Source of the DNA: JAGNEJ01 sp043757865
GTDB lineage: Bacteria > Verrucomicrobiota > Verrucomicrobiia > Verrucomicrobiales > V1-33
Assembly (NCBI GenBank): GCA_043757865.1
Contig: JAYVOP010000003.1
Coordinates: forward strand, 1-37,637
Direction: 5' to 3'
Length of the DNA stretch: 37,637 nt
A model generated the notes under the pieces. That model searched no databases. It was not told the origin of the DNA and was given only the letters and a program-made list of their open reading frames with translations. How positions within the stretch are numbered: the first letter of the stretch is position 1; the number at the start of each line of letters is the position of its first letter. Shown here one piece after another: positions 23,464 to 30,848 of the stretch. The translations under genes and the position numbers were made by a program.

Positions 23464-24963
23464 ATGTATTTCCTCGGCATCGATAGCGGCACGCAATCCA
23501 CCAAAGCCATCGTCATTGACCTCGAAACCGGAGCCGTCGTGGCCCAAGCGGCGGAGGCTTACGACTTCGTGCCGCACCTGCCGCCGGGCCATCTGGAGCA
23601 GCATCCGCAGGACTGGACGCGGGCTCTGGACACCGCCGTGGATGCCTGTATGGCGCAGCTTGGCGAGGGGCGGCAACGCCTCCGCGGCATCGGTGTCAGT
23701 GGCCAGCAACATGGCCTCGCAGCCCTGGATAAAGCAGGCGTCCCGGTGCGCCCGGCCAAGCTCTGGTGTGATACTTCCACCGTGGCGGAATGTGCGGAAC
23801 TAGCCGCTAGCTTTGGCGGAGCCGCCGGACTCATTGCCCTCGCTGGCAATAACATTCCCGCCGGATTCACCGCGCCTAAGATCCTGTGGATGAAGAAAAA
23901 CGAGCCGCAGAATTTCGCCCGCGTCGCCAGCATCCTGCTGCCGCATGATTATTTAAATTTCCACCTCACAGGTGTCCAACGTATGGAGTTTGGTGATGCC
24001 TCTGGCACCGGGCTGCTGGACATCCGCACCCGCACATGGTGCCGCCCGCTGATTGATGCCATCGACCCTCGCGTTCACGAAATGTTGCCCCCGCTGGGCA
24101 GCAGTCTGGTGCGCCATGGCGAGCTGCGGGAGGAGCTGCGCGCCCGTTGGGGCTTGGAAAAGGGCGTGGTGGTCTCCGCTGGCGGTGGGGATAACATGAT
24201 GGGAGCCATCGGCACCGGGAATGTGCGCAGCGGCGTGGTCACTGTTAGTCTAGGCACCTCCGGCACGCTCTTCGCGTGCAGCGATACGCCGATCATCGAC
24301 CCGCAGGGCGAGGTGGCGGCCTTCTGTGATAGCGCGGACCAATGGATGCCGCTGGTCTGCACGATGAATGTAACGGTGCTCACGGAGCAAGTCCGGGAGC
24401 TGTTCGCGTGGGATCTGCCCACGTTAGAACAACACTTCGCCTCCAGCCCTGCCGGGGCTAATGGTCTGACTTTCCTGCCCTATCTCAATGGCGAGCGCAC
24501 CCCGAATCTCCCCTCTGGCAGCGGCGTGCTGCACGGCCTGCGCACGGATAATATGACGCAGAGCAATATTGCCCGTGCCGCCGTGGAAGGCGTGACGTTA
24601 GGACTCGCCTACGGCTTGCAACGCTTCCAAGCACTAGGCCTGAAGCCCAGCGAGATCCGCATCACCGGCGGCGGCAGCAAGAGCCCCACGTGGCGACAGA
24701 TCGTGGCGGACAGCTTCGGCGTGCCCGTCGTGGGTCTGGCCACCTCCGAGGGCGCGGGCCTGGGCGCAGCCATCCAGGCCGCTTCTGTCGTCCTAACGGA
24801 GGCTGGGGAAACCACCAGCATTTCCGCCCTCGCGGATCAATTAGTCCACCAAGACCCCGCCAGCCGAGCCGAACCGAATGCTGCTAACACCGCCCTTTAC
24901 GCTGAGAAACTGGCCCACCACACCGCCCTCACCCGCACGCTGCACACCAACGGCTATCTGTAA
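23464..24963 (+). CDS. xylB: Xylulokinase (FGGY carbohydrate kinase)
   Basis: It phosphorylates D-xylulose to xylulose 5-phosphate with ATP, feeding the pentose phosphate pathway. The 499-residue protein is full length. MYFLGIDSGTQSTKAIVID (1-19) is the phosphate-1 loop. GIGVSGQQHGLAALD matches the XylB substrate loop better than those of glycerol or gluconate kinases. Further FGGY landmarks are DASGTGLLDIRTRTW, SAGGGDNMMGAIGTG, SLGTSGTLFA, and ITGGGSKSPTWRQIVADSFG near the C-terminus. The leader (23433-23463) is pyrimidine-rich without a Shine-Dalgarno sequence. No xylose isomerase or xylose-type regulator is in the window. A related sugar kinase specificity is possible but less likely. Confidence 0.92.
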   Translation: MYFLGIDSGTQSTKAIVIDLETGAVVAQAAEAYDFVPHLPPGHLEQHPQDWTRALDTAVDACMAQLGEGRQRLRGIGVSGQQHGLAALDKAGVPVRPAKLWCDTSTVAECAELAASFGGAAGLIALAGNNIPAGFTAPKILWMKKNEPQNFARVASILLPHDYLNFHLTGVQRMEFGDASGTGLLDIRTRTWCRPLIDAIDPRVHEMLPPLGSSLVRHGELREELRARWGLEKGVVVSAGGGDNMMGAIGTGNVRSGVVTVSLGTSGTLFACSDTPIIDPQGEVAAFCDSADQWMPLVCTMNVTVLTEQVRELFAWDLPTLEQHFASSPAGANGLTFLPYLNGERTPNLPSGSGVLHGLRTDNMTQSNIARAAVEGVTLGLAYGLQRFQALGLKPSEIRITGGGSKSPTWRQIVADSFGVPVVGLATSEGAGLGAAIQAASVVLTEAGETTSISALADQLVHQDPASRAEPNAANTALYAEKLAHHTALTRTLHTNGYL

Positions 24964-24979
24964 CGTGGCCCCGCCAACC

Positions 24980-26281
24980 ATGGAAACCACGCCCGATCTA
25001 CAACCGCTGGAGCCATGGAATTGGCGACGCCTCCGCCGGGGCTTCGGACTCGCGCTGTTAGGCCTCGTCATCATTTACCTCTGCCACATGCAACGCCCCT
25101 GGGGCCAGCTTCCGCCCGGCGTGCGGCTGACTCCGTTGCACACCTACACGCGGGCGGACGTGCAGCCGGGGTCGTTCTTTGATCTGCTGGAGCAGGCGTG
25201 TGCTTTGCTGGAGAAGGTGGTTGTCGATGATGAAACGAGGAAGCAATTCGACCTGCGCAACCAAACCAAAGGGGCACCCTGGAGGGATGAGGAATATCCA
25301 CTGCTTAGCCAAATGCTAAAAGATACCGAGCCAGCGCTGACATTGATGCAGCAGGCTTCGGAACAGCCCTTAGAGACCTCATTTTTTCCCGAATCAACGA
25401 GTGCGTATCCTGTGGCCTACGGGAAAGTGCAGAAGCTGTTCAACCGCTTGGACTTGTTGGCCATGCGGTCGCTTGGCGTCCATGACGATGCGGAGGCTCT
25501 CAGGGCACTAAAACAAGAGCTTCGGTTTGCTGACCGCTGTAATAACTCTCACAGTTTTATGCCGATGGTGCTTTCCGAATCCATGCGGGCACTGGCTTCT
25601 AGACTGGCGCAGAGATTAGCTGCAAACGCTAAAGAGGTAGGGGGACTGGAGAAGATCGCTTCGATGATCCAAGAGCATCGACCCACCGCAGACCTAGCCG
25701 AAATGTTCCGGCATGAGTTGACTTGGTTTCTCGACAGGGCTGCGGCCCACCCGGATGACAGTCTTGCGCCATCAGAGTATTCCAAGTGGCGATTCCTTGC
25801 ACCCTTATTGGGCAGTCAAAGGAGTCGCTTAATCACGAATCGAACCTTTTACTATGCGCTGATGATTGAGGATTTGGAGCAAAGCCATGGCCTGCGAGAT
25901 CCCTCGCTCAAGGTGGCTTCCTACTTCCAGTATGGTCCAGTAGAGATCTTTCTAAAGCCTGATCCCGTTTCTCGCATGGCGTTAGGGGGGGATGTGCCTT
26001 TCTTTGGAAATTTATATAAAAAAAGCGGAGAAGACTCTTCCGCCAAGTGGTCCGCCACGCTGGCCGTCATCGCGCTGTATCGTTATCAGCTAGAGCACGG
26101 AGCTTGGCCCGCCACCCTAGCCGAGGCCTTGCCCGTGCCGCCGGAGGATCCCTTTAAAAACGTCTTCAACTACACGCTGCGCCACCCTGAGGAAGAATGG
26201 ACCCTAACCACCGGATCAGATTTGAAATTTGCTTCCGATGAAGTAGCCCAAGCCAAAGCCAAGGCGGCCCGAAAGAAGTAA
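24980..26281 (+). CDS. Membrane-anchored hypothetical protein
   Basis: The protein has 433 residues from METTPDLQPLEPWNW; the frame extends upstream into xylB but that part is not protein-like. One helix (GFGLALLGLVIIYLC, about 31-45) precedes a large, mainly alpha-helical extracytoplasmic domain with no Cys pairs. The C-terminal section ALYRYQLEHGAWPATLAEAL, followed by DPFKNVFNYTLRHPEEEWTL, is a recurrent module in Verrucomicrobiota and Planctomycetota proteins of unknown function, ending in a 'G-S-D-L-K-F' strand. The start is 16 nt past xylB, so it is probably co-transcribed. A stretch of G7 (25985-25991) lies inside the coding sequence. I cannot assign a function. Confidence 0.75.
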   Translation: METTPDLQPLEPWNWRRLRRGFGLALLGLVIIYLCHMQRPWGQLPPGVRLTPLHTYTRADVQPGSFFDLLEQACALLEKVVVDDETRKQFDLRNQTKGAPWRDEEYPLLSQMLKDTEPALTLMQQASEQPLETSFFPESTSAYPVAYGKVQKLFNRLDLLAMRSLGVHDDAEALRALKQELRFADRCNNSHSFMPMVLSESMRALASRLAQRLAANAKEVGGLEKIASMIQEHRPTADLAEMFRHELTWFLDRAAAHPDDSLAPSEYSKWRFLAPLLGSQRSRLITNRTFYYALMIEDLEQSHGLRDPSLKVASYFQYGPVEIFLKPDPVSRMALGGDVPFFGNLYKKSGEDSSAKWSATLAVIALYRYQLEHGAWPATLAEALPVPPEDPFKNVFNYTLRHPEEEWTLTTGSDLKFASDEVAQAKAKAARKK

Positions 26282-26287
26282 TTCTAC

Positions 26288-26313
26288 GCTGTCCTTTACA
26301 GTTGAAGGGCAGC
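26288..26313. other. Imperfect stem-loop between convergent genes
   Basis: A 9-bp stem with one G-T pair (26288-26296 with 26305-26313, 8-nt loop) lies just after the stop of the hypothetical protein and before the convergent lipoprotein gene. It lacks a T tract on either strand, so termination is possible but not shown. Confidence 0.3.
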
Positions 26314-26444
26314 CATTGAATGCCGGAGTCAATCTAGCGATTAGTGTCGCTGCGCTTAACCCCCGGCTAGAATCTATCAACCAGTTGGCCACTGGACCCA
26401 CCCATTTCATGAGTAAGCCGTGGGAGAAACTGATGGGTGCCGCC

Positions 26445-27503
26445 TTATTTCTTGAGCAGGCGTTTCAGCTCAGGCGACTGGGCCGCAGCGGCGGCAGCGG
26501 ATTCCGTGGCGTAATCGAAGGCCGCTGATCCGGGCTTGATGACCAGCTTGGCATCGCCCGCACCGCCCAGGATGGCGGTGGAAATTTTGTCCTTCAGGGC
26601 CGCATCTAGTTCATCTCCTTGGATCATACTCAGGAGGCTCATGGGCTCCAGTTGGCCGCCGGTGGCATCGACTAATTGGGCGGCCAGAGCGTCGTTGGCT
26701 AGCACTTTTTCGATGCCGTCGAAGAGCTTGGAAAAGGAGATTTCCAGCTTGGCGGTATGTTCATCCACCTTGGTCAACATGCCATAGTCCGTGATGGTGC
26801 CGCCGACCTTGACCACTTGGGTAAATTTGATCCCGCCCATCATCCCTTGCATGATGGGTTTGGTGGCCTCGAACTGACTGCGTATCCCTTCGATGCTGGC
26901 TTTGCGCTCGGCTGCGGAGAGCTTGGCCTTGGGCTTGGCGTCGGCAGCGGGAGCTTTGGCGGTGGCGGGGGCCATGTCGTTGGTGCTGAGTTCCACGATC
27001 CAGTTACCAGCGGCATCCTTGGATGATTTGAGGGCACCGATGTTCGATTTTTCCAATGGATTCCCGCCATTCTTATCCGCACCAGGATTAACGGCTCCGG
27101 CGAGATCTCCCAGGCCTAGACTTTCCAGGGGATTCGCAGGACTGAATTTAGTGATGTCTTTGAAATAGCCACTGACGCTGATGGTCATTTTCCCATTGGG
27201 TTTCTTAGTTAGGGTGGCTTCCTTCCAGACGTCCACGCCCTTGGTCTTGGCCATGAAATCGGCCAGCATGTCCTCGTCCTTTTCCTTGTCCGCAGTGGGA
27301 TCTTTGGCCTCCGAGGCGTCCCCACCTTTGCCCAGCATGGCCCCTAGGCCACCGAGCGCACCGCCGGGATTCATGCTGGCCTTGAGGGAGAATTTCCCAG
27401 AGCCATCGGCGTTGAGCGCATTGTCATTGTCCACTTGGAAACAACTGGTTAGGGAAACCGTTAGGGCTGTCAGCAAGGCCAGGGAGAAAGGACGCAGGTG
27501 CAT
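26445..27503 (-). CDS. Putative lipoprotein (hypothetical)
   Basis: The protein has 352 residues. The signal MHLRPFSLALLTALTVSLTSC ends in lipobox LTSC with C21 as lipidation site. The mature part opens with FQVDNDNALNADGSGKFSLK, then has Gly/Ala-rich low-complexity stretches (NPGGALGGLGAMLGKGGD), a Lys/Asp-rich stretch and Ala/Pro-rich segments, separated by beta-like strands such as GKMTISVSGYFKDIT and GIKFTQVVKVGGTITDYGML. It resembles proteins in which 'NxDGSG' precedes a beta-sandwich domain in this phylum. The leader is pyrimidine-rich without a Shine-Dalgarno sequence. It is divergent from the hslR cluster, with about 160 nt between them. Function unknown. Confidence 0.78.
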   Translation of the reverse strand: MHLRPFSLALLTALTVSLTSCFQVDNDNALNADGSGKFSLKASMNPGGALGGLGAMLGKGGDASEAKDPTADKEKDEDMLADFMAKTKGVDVWKEATLTKKPNGKMTISVSGYFKDITKFSPANPLESLGLGDLAGAVNPGADKNGGNPLEKSNIGALKSSKDAAGNWIVELSTNDMAPATAKAPAADAKPKAKLSAAERKASIEGIRSQFEATKPIMQGMMGGIKFTQVVKVGGTITDYGMLTKVDEHTAKLEISFSKLFDGIEKVLANDALAAQLVDATGGQLEPMSLLSMIQGDELDAALKDKISTAILGGAGDAKLVIKPGSAAFDYATESAAAAAAQSPELKRLLKK

Positions 27504-27666
27504 AGTGGGGAGGTGGTGGTTAGGGAGAGAAAGGTGCGGCTGGAACTTGCAGAACCACCGGCTCTGCTCATATCCTAGCGCGTAGGCAGGCCGCCATCAT
27601 AACGAGGGGCGGTTAAATTGCTACTCTGATTTACATCATTACTCATTCTCTATTTCACCTGTTCCC

Positions 27667-28074
27667 ATGACTGATGCTCCTCCTGTGACCCGCCTGGACA
27701 AATGGCTCTGGGCCGTGCGTCTGTATAAGACGCGGACGCTGGCGGCGGAGGCGTGTCGGCTGTTGCGAGTGCGGTGCGGTGGGCAGGAGGTGAAGTCCTC
27801 GCGTCCGGTTAGGGTGGGAGATGTTTATGAAATTCAGCAGGAGGCACTGACCCGTTCCGTGCGGGTGGTGGCGTTGTTAGAGAAACGGGTGGCGGGGAAG
27901 TTTGCGGAGCGGTATGTGGAAGATCTCACGCCGCCAGAGGTGCTGGCCGCCGCGCGTGCGCGCCGCGAGGAACTGCGCCTGTCCCCGCCCATCGCTCCAG
28001 ACTATCGCCCGTCCCGCAAGGATCGGGAACTGCTGCGCAAACTTTATGAACCGGAGGAGGCCGAAGAAGCGTGA
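27667..28074 (+). CDS. hslR: S4-domain RNA-binding protein, Hsp15/HslR family
   Basis: The 135-residue cytoplasmic protein begins with the S4 motif TRLDKWLWAVRLYKTRTLAAEACR (residues 8-31, in pieces TRLDKWLWAVRLYK and TRTLAAEACR), continuing VKSSRPVRVGDVYEI, and ends in a basic/acidic helix (SRKDRELLRKLYEPEE). Hsp15 binds stalled 50S subunits carrying peptidyl-tRNA after heat stress and helps recycle them. The length matches the family. It starts at ATG 27667 with a pyrimidine-rich leader. Its stop overlaps the GTG start of the next gene (GTGA), which suggests translational coupling to a membrane redox protein, an unexpected partner. Confidence 0.92.
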   Translation: MTDAPPVTRLDKWLWAVRLYKTRTLAAEACRLLRVRCGGQEVKSSRPVRVGDVYEIQQEALTRSVRVVALLEKRVAGKFAERYVEDLTPPEVLAAARARREELRLSPPIAPDYRPSRKDRELLRKLYEPEEAEEA

Positions 28075-29642
28075 AGGCCGTCCCGTGGCTGCTGCGGGGG
28101 TATCGCCTCGTGATGCTAGTGGGCATCGCGTGGGCGCTGCATCATCAGCGGCAACGCCTGCGCGCGGCAGCGTGGCCAGCGTGGCCCTGGGCGCTGGTGC
28201 AGGAAATTTTCCCCCATGCCCGCCAAGTGCTCGGCACGGAAGTCCGAGACGAAACTGGCCACGTGCTAGGCGAAGTCCAGCGCATTGAGACGCCCGTGGG
28301 CTATTCCGGCTCCAGCGTGATCTTGCTAGGAAAAACGCCCGCTGGAGCCGTGGCTGGCGTGCGCCTCATCCAGAGCGCGGATACGCCGCAGCATGTGGAG
28401 CGCGTGCGTGCGGCTTTGTCTGCCGGGCCCACGATCGATGCCGTAAGCGGAGCCACGTTGACCAGCCAAGCCATAGCGGAGGCCGTACGCAGCGCATGTG
28501 ACGGGGCTGATGGATCGCTCCGTTTTCCCACGGAAGTGAGCCTAGCCGAGGCCCAACACCATTTCCCCACTGCCACCAGCCTAGACGCTACGCCTCCAAA
28601 GCTGACTGTGCGGGACGCGCAGCAGCACGTGCTAGGCTACCTGCTGCGCACCAGCCCCAGCGCGGAGGCCGTGGCGGGCTATGCGGGGCCTACGGAAACG
28701 CTGCTGTCCCTAGCACCGGATGGCCTAACCGTGCGGCGCGTGACGCTGCGGCAGAGCTACGATACGCCGTCCTACGTGGAGCAAGTGGCCACGGACCCGG
28801 CTTATTTAAAGCTCTTTGCAGGCCGCACGTTGGGCACGTTGGCGAGCTTGAATTTTGAAAATGAGCACATCGAAGGCGTCAGCGGCAGCACCCAGACCAG
28901 CTACGCCATAGCCGAAGGCGTGAAACGTCGGGCGGCGGTCGTGAGCCAGCCGCCGTTGGATGCACCCTCATCGTGGGGGGAATGGTTGGTGGTAGCGTGC
29001 GTGATCGGAGCCTGTTTTCTCAGCTACAGCAAAGGGCGGGGGCATCGGCTAGGACGAGGGGTGTGGCAAGCGCTGCTGGTCATCGGGCTAGGGTTAGGGG
29101 CGGGCCAGATGGTCTCGCTTTCCTTAATGGCAGGCTGGGCGCAGCATGGGTTGCCGGGGCGGTTGGCTCCTGGGTTGATACTGCTAGTGGCGGCAGCGCT
29201 GTTGCTGCCGTGGGCGGGCCGACGGCAACTTTACTGCCACCACCTCTGCCCGCATGGAGCGGCCCAGAGCTTGCTAGGAAAATTATTTCCTAGGCACTGG
29301 ACGTTGCCGCCGCAGTGGCATCGCTGGCTGAGCCGCGCCCCCGCATTTCTGCTGGTGGCCGCCGTGCTAGCCGTGGCGTGGCGACCTGACACGGACCTAG
29401 CCGCATGGGAAGCCTTCGATGCCTGGAACTGGCGCGCGCTGGTCGGGGCCTCGGTGGTCATCGCGCTGGTCGGGCTCGTCGCCTCGCTGGGCGTGCCGCA
29501 GGCGTATTGTCATTACGGTTGCGCCACGGGGGCACTCTTGCGGTATGTGCGCAGCCCTGGGCGCAGTGATCGCTTCACACCTGCGGATGCGCTGGCGGGC
29601 GCACTGTTGGTGCTCGTCTGGGCTATTACCCATATTTCCTAA
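28071..29642 (+). CDS. NosR/NirI-like membrane protein with two FMN-binding domains
   Basis: The protein has 523 residues, starting at GTG 28071, which overlaps the hslR stop; a GGAGGAGG lies upstream in the hslR end. An N-terminal helix (11-24) is followed by two FMN-binding modules of the NqrC/RnfG/NosR type. The first has DAVSGATLTS (123-132; flavinylation Thr T129). The second, after a 'DTPSYVEQV' strand, has EGVSGSTQTS (268-277; T274). Five or six membrane helices follow, with YCHHLCPHG (388-396, CxxxCP) and YCHYGCATG (479-487, CxxxC without Pro), as in NosR membrane domains. The C-terminal ferredoxin-like [4Fe-4S] domain of NosR is absent. It probably moves electrons across the membrane via covalently bound FMN. 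Attachment would need ApbE, not seen here. It is coupled to YggS downstream (4-nt gap). Confidence 0.85.
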   Translation: MKAVPWLLRGYRLVMLVGIAWALHHQRQRLRAAAWPAWPWALVQEIFPHARQVLGTEVRDETGHVLGEVQRIETPVGYSGSSVILLGKTPAGAVAGVRLIQSADTPQHVERVRAALSAGPTIDAVSGATLTSQAIAEAVRSACDGADGSLRFPTEVSLAEAQHHFPTATSLDATPPKLTVRDAQQHVLGYLLRTSPSAEAVAGYAGPTETLLSLAPDGLTVRRVTLRQSYDTPSYVEQVATDPAYLKLFAGRTLGTLASLNFENEHIEGVSGSTQTSYAIAEGVKRRAAVVSQPPLDAPSSWGEWLVVACVIGACFLSYSKGRGHRLGRGVWQALLVIGLGLGAGQMVSLSLMAGWAQHGLPGRLAPGLILLVAAALLLPWAGRRQLYCHHLCPHGAAQSLLGKLFPRHWTLPPQWHRWLSRAPAFLLVAAVLAVAWRPDTDLAAWEAFDAWNWRALVGASVVIALVGLVASLGVPQAYCHYGCATGALLRYVRSPGRSDRFTPADALAGALLVLVWAITHIS

Positions 29643-29646
29643 CACC

Positions 29647-30324
29647 ATGTCCATCGCCACCAACCTCGCCACAGTCCAAGCAGAAATCACCGCCGCCTGC
29701 CTCTCCACTGGTCGCGCCTCCGATGCGGCCTCCCTGCTCGTGGTCTCGAAAACTTTTCCCGTCCCAGCGCTCGCAGCCGCCGCTGCCTGTGGCATCCGAG
29801 CCTTTGGCGAAAGCCGTGCGCAAGAGGCGCTGGATAAAATCTCCCAGCTCCCGGATCACCTCCAGTGGCATTTCATCGGTCACTTGCAGACGAATAAAGT
29901 GCGCAAACTCCTTTCTCACCTAAAGGCTATCCACAGTGTGGATTCGCTGGACCTAGCGCAATGCATCGACCGCATCGCCAGTGAGTTGAACCTCCGCCCG
30001 CAGGCCTACTTGCAAGTGAACGTGGCGGGAGATGCCGCTAAATTTGGCTTCACTCCTGCCGAGGTCACGCGGCATTTCGACACTTTGCTAACGCTGCCTC
30101 ATCTCGACATCATCGGTCTGATGACGATCCCCTTTGCGGTAGAAAATCCCGAGGCTGCGCGCCCCCATTTTGCCGCCCTGCGGCACCTCCGAGACAAGCT
30201 AGAACAAGCCGCTGGTCGAGCCCTGCCCGGCCTCAGTATGGGCATGAGTGAGGATTTTCCCATCGCCATTGCGGAAGGGTCCACCATCGTCCGCGTCGGT
30301 AGTCGGATCTTTGGAGGTCGTTAG
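29647..30324 (+). CDS. yggS: YggS/PROSC family pyridoxal phosphate homeostasis protein
   Basis: The 225-residue protein binds pyridoxal 5'-phosphate on a single-domain alanine-racemase-like barrel and buffers PLP; it has no known catalytic turnover. LLVVSKTFP (30-38) carries the PLP-binding Lys (K35). Other family motifs are FGESRAQEALDKI, WHFIGHLQTNKVR, INVAGD-like VNVAGDAAKFGF, GLMTIPF, and SMGMSEDFPIAIAEGSTIVR, ending RVGSRIFG. All are in order and the length is normal. The start ATG 29647 lies 4 nt after the FMN-binding membrane protein, so the genes are probably one operon. The leader CTATTACCCATATTTCC is pyrimidine-rich. The gene is convergent with the cupin gene, 4 nt apart. Confidence 0.95.
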   Translation: MSIATNLATVQAEITAACLSTGRASDAASLLVVSKTFPVPALAAAAACGIRAFGESRAQEALDKISQLPDHLQWHFIGHLQTNKVRKLLSHLKAIHSVDSLDLAQCIDRIASELNLRPQAYLQVNVAGDAAKFGFTPAEVTRHFDTLLTLPHLDIIGLMTIPFAVENPEAARPHFAALRHLRDKLEQAAGRALPGLSMGMSEDFPIAIAEGSTIVRVGSRIFGGR

Positions 30325-30328
30325 AGAA

Positions 30329-30745
30329 TCACCCCGGATAGGCGATGGGCGGCAACAGTGAGCACCAGGGTTCGCCCTGACAGACATCCTCAGTGAACTC
30401 CCCTTCAGTCTGGGTGGGGGAAAGGATCGCCAGGAAGACCAGCGGCTCCAGTCCAGGATTGCGCGTGGCGTGCGGCGTGCCTGCTGGGATGTGGGCCATT
30501 TCTCCAGAGCCTAACGTGCGCATCGTCTCGCCTACCCATTGCTCCGCACGGCCACTGATGACGTAGATGATTTCCTCTCGGGCAGGATGCAGGTGGAAAT
30601 TATGTTGCTCGCCTGCGGGGAAAGTTGCCCGCACTAACAGCAAGTGCTGGGCGTCCGTGAGATCCGCATTGGACATCCATTCCACATGGCACCAGGGGAA
30701 ATCTCCGTGCTGAACTTCTTGGCTAGTAATGAATTGATGGATCAT
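30329..30745 (-). CDS. Small cupin-domain protein
   Basis: The 138-residue single cupin has both motifs intact. Motif 1 is G45-EQHNF-H51-L-H53-PARE-E58-IIYVIS-G65, an exact G-x5-HxH-x4-E-x6-G. Motif 2 is G81-EMAHI-P87-A-G89-TP-H92-ATR-N96, exactly G-x5-PxG-x2-H-x3-N. So a metal ion is probably bound by H51, H53, E58 and H92. No signal peptide, hence cytoplasmic. Such proteins may be isomerases, dioxygenases or sugar-binding regulators; nothing distinguishes them here. It ends 4 nt from the yggS stop on the opposite strand. Confidence 0.88.
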   Translation of the reverse strand: MIHQFITSQEVQHGDFPWCHVEWMSNADLTDAQHLLLVRATFPAGEQHNFHLHPAREEIIYVISGRAEQWVGETMRTLGSGEMAHIPAGTPHATRNPGLEPLVFLAILSPTQTEGEFTEDVCQGEPWCSLLPPIAYPG

Positions 30746-30848
30746 AAGGTAAGCTAGGCTTTCGGTGATCCATTCTCTAGTTGCGCGGCGGAGGGCAAGG
30801 GGAAAATCGCTCCGCCCTACTGGTTGGGAAACGAGTCCAGCAGGTTCG

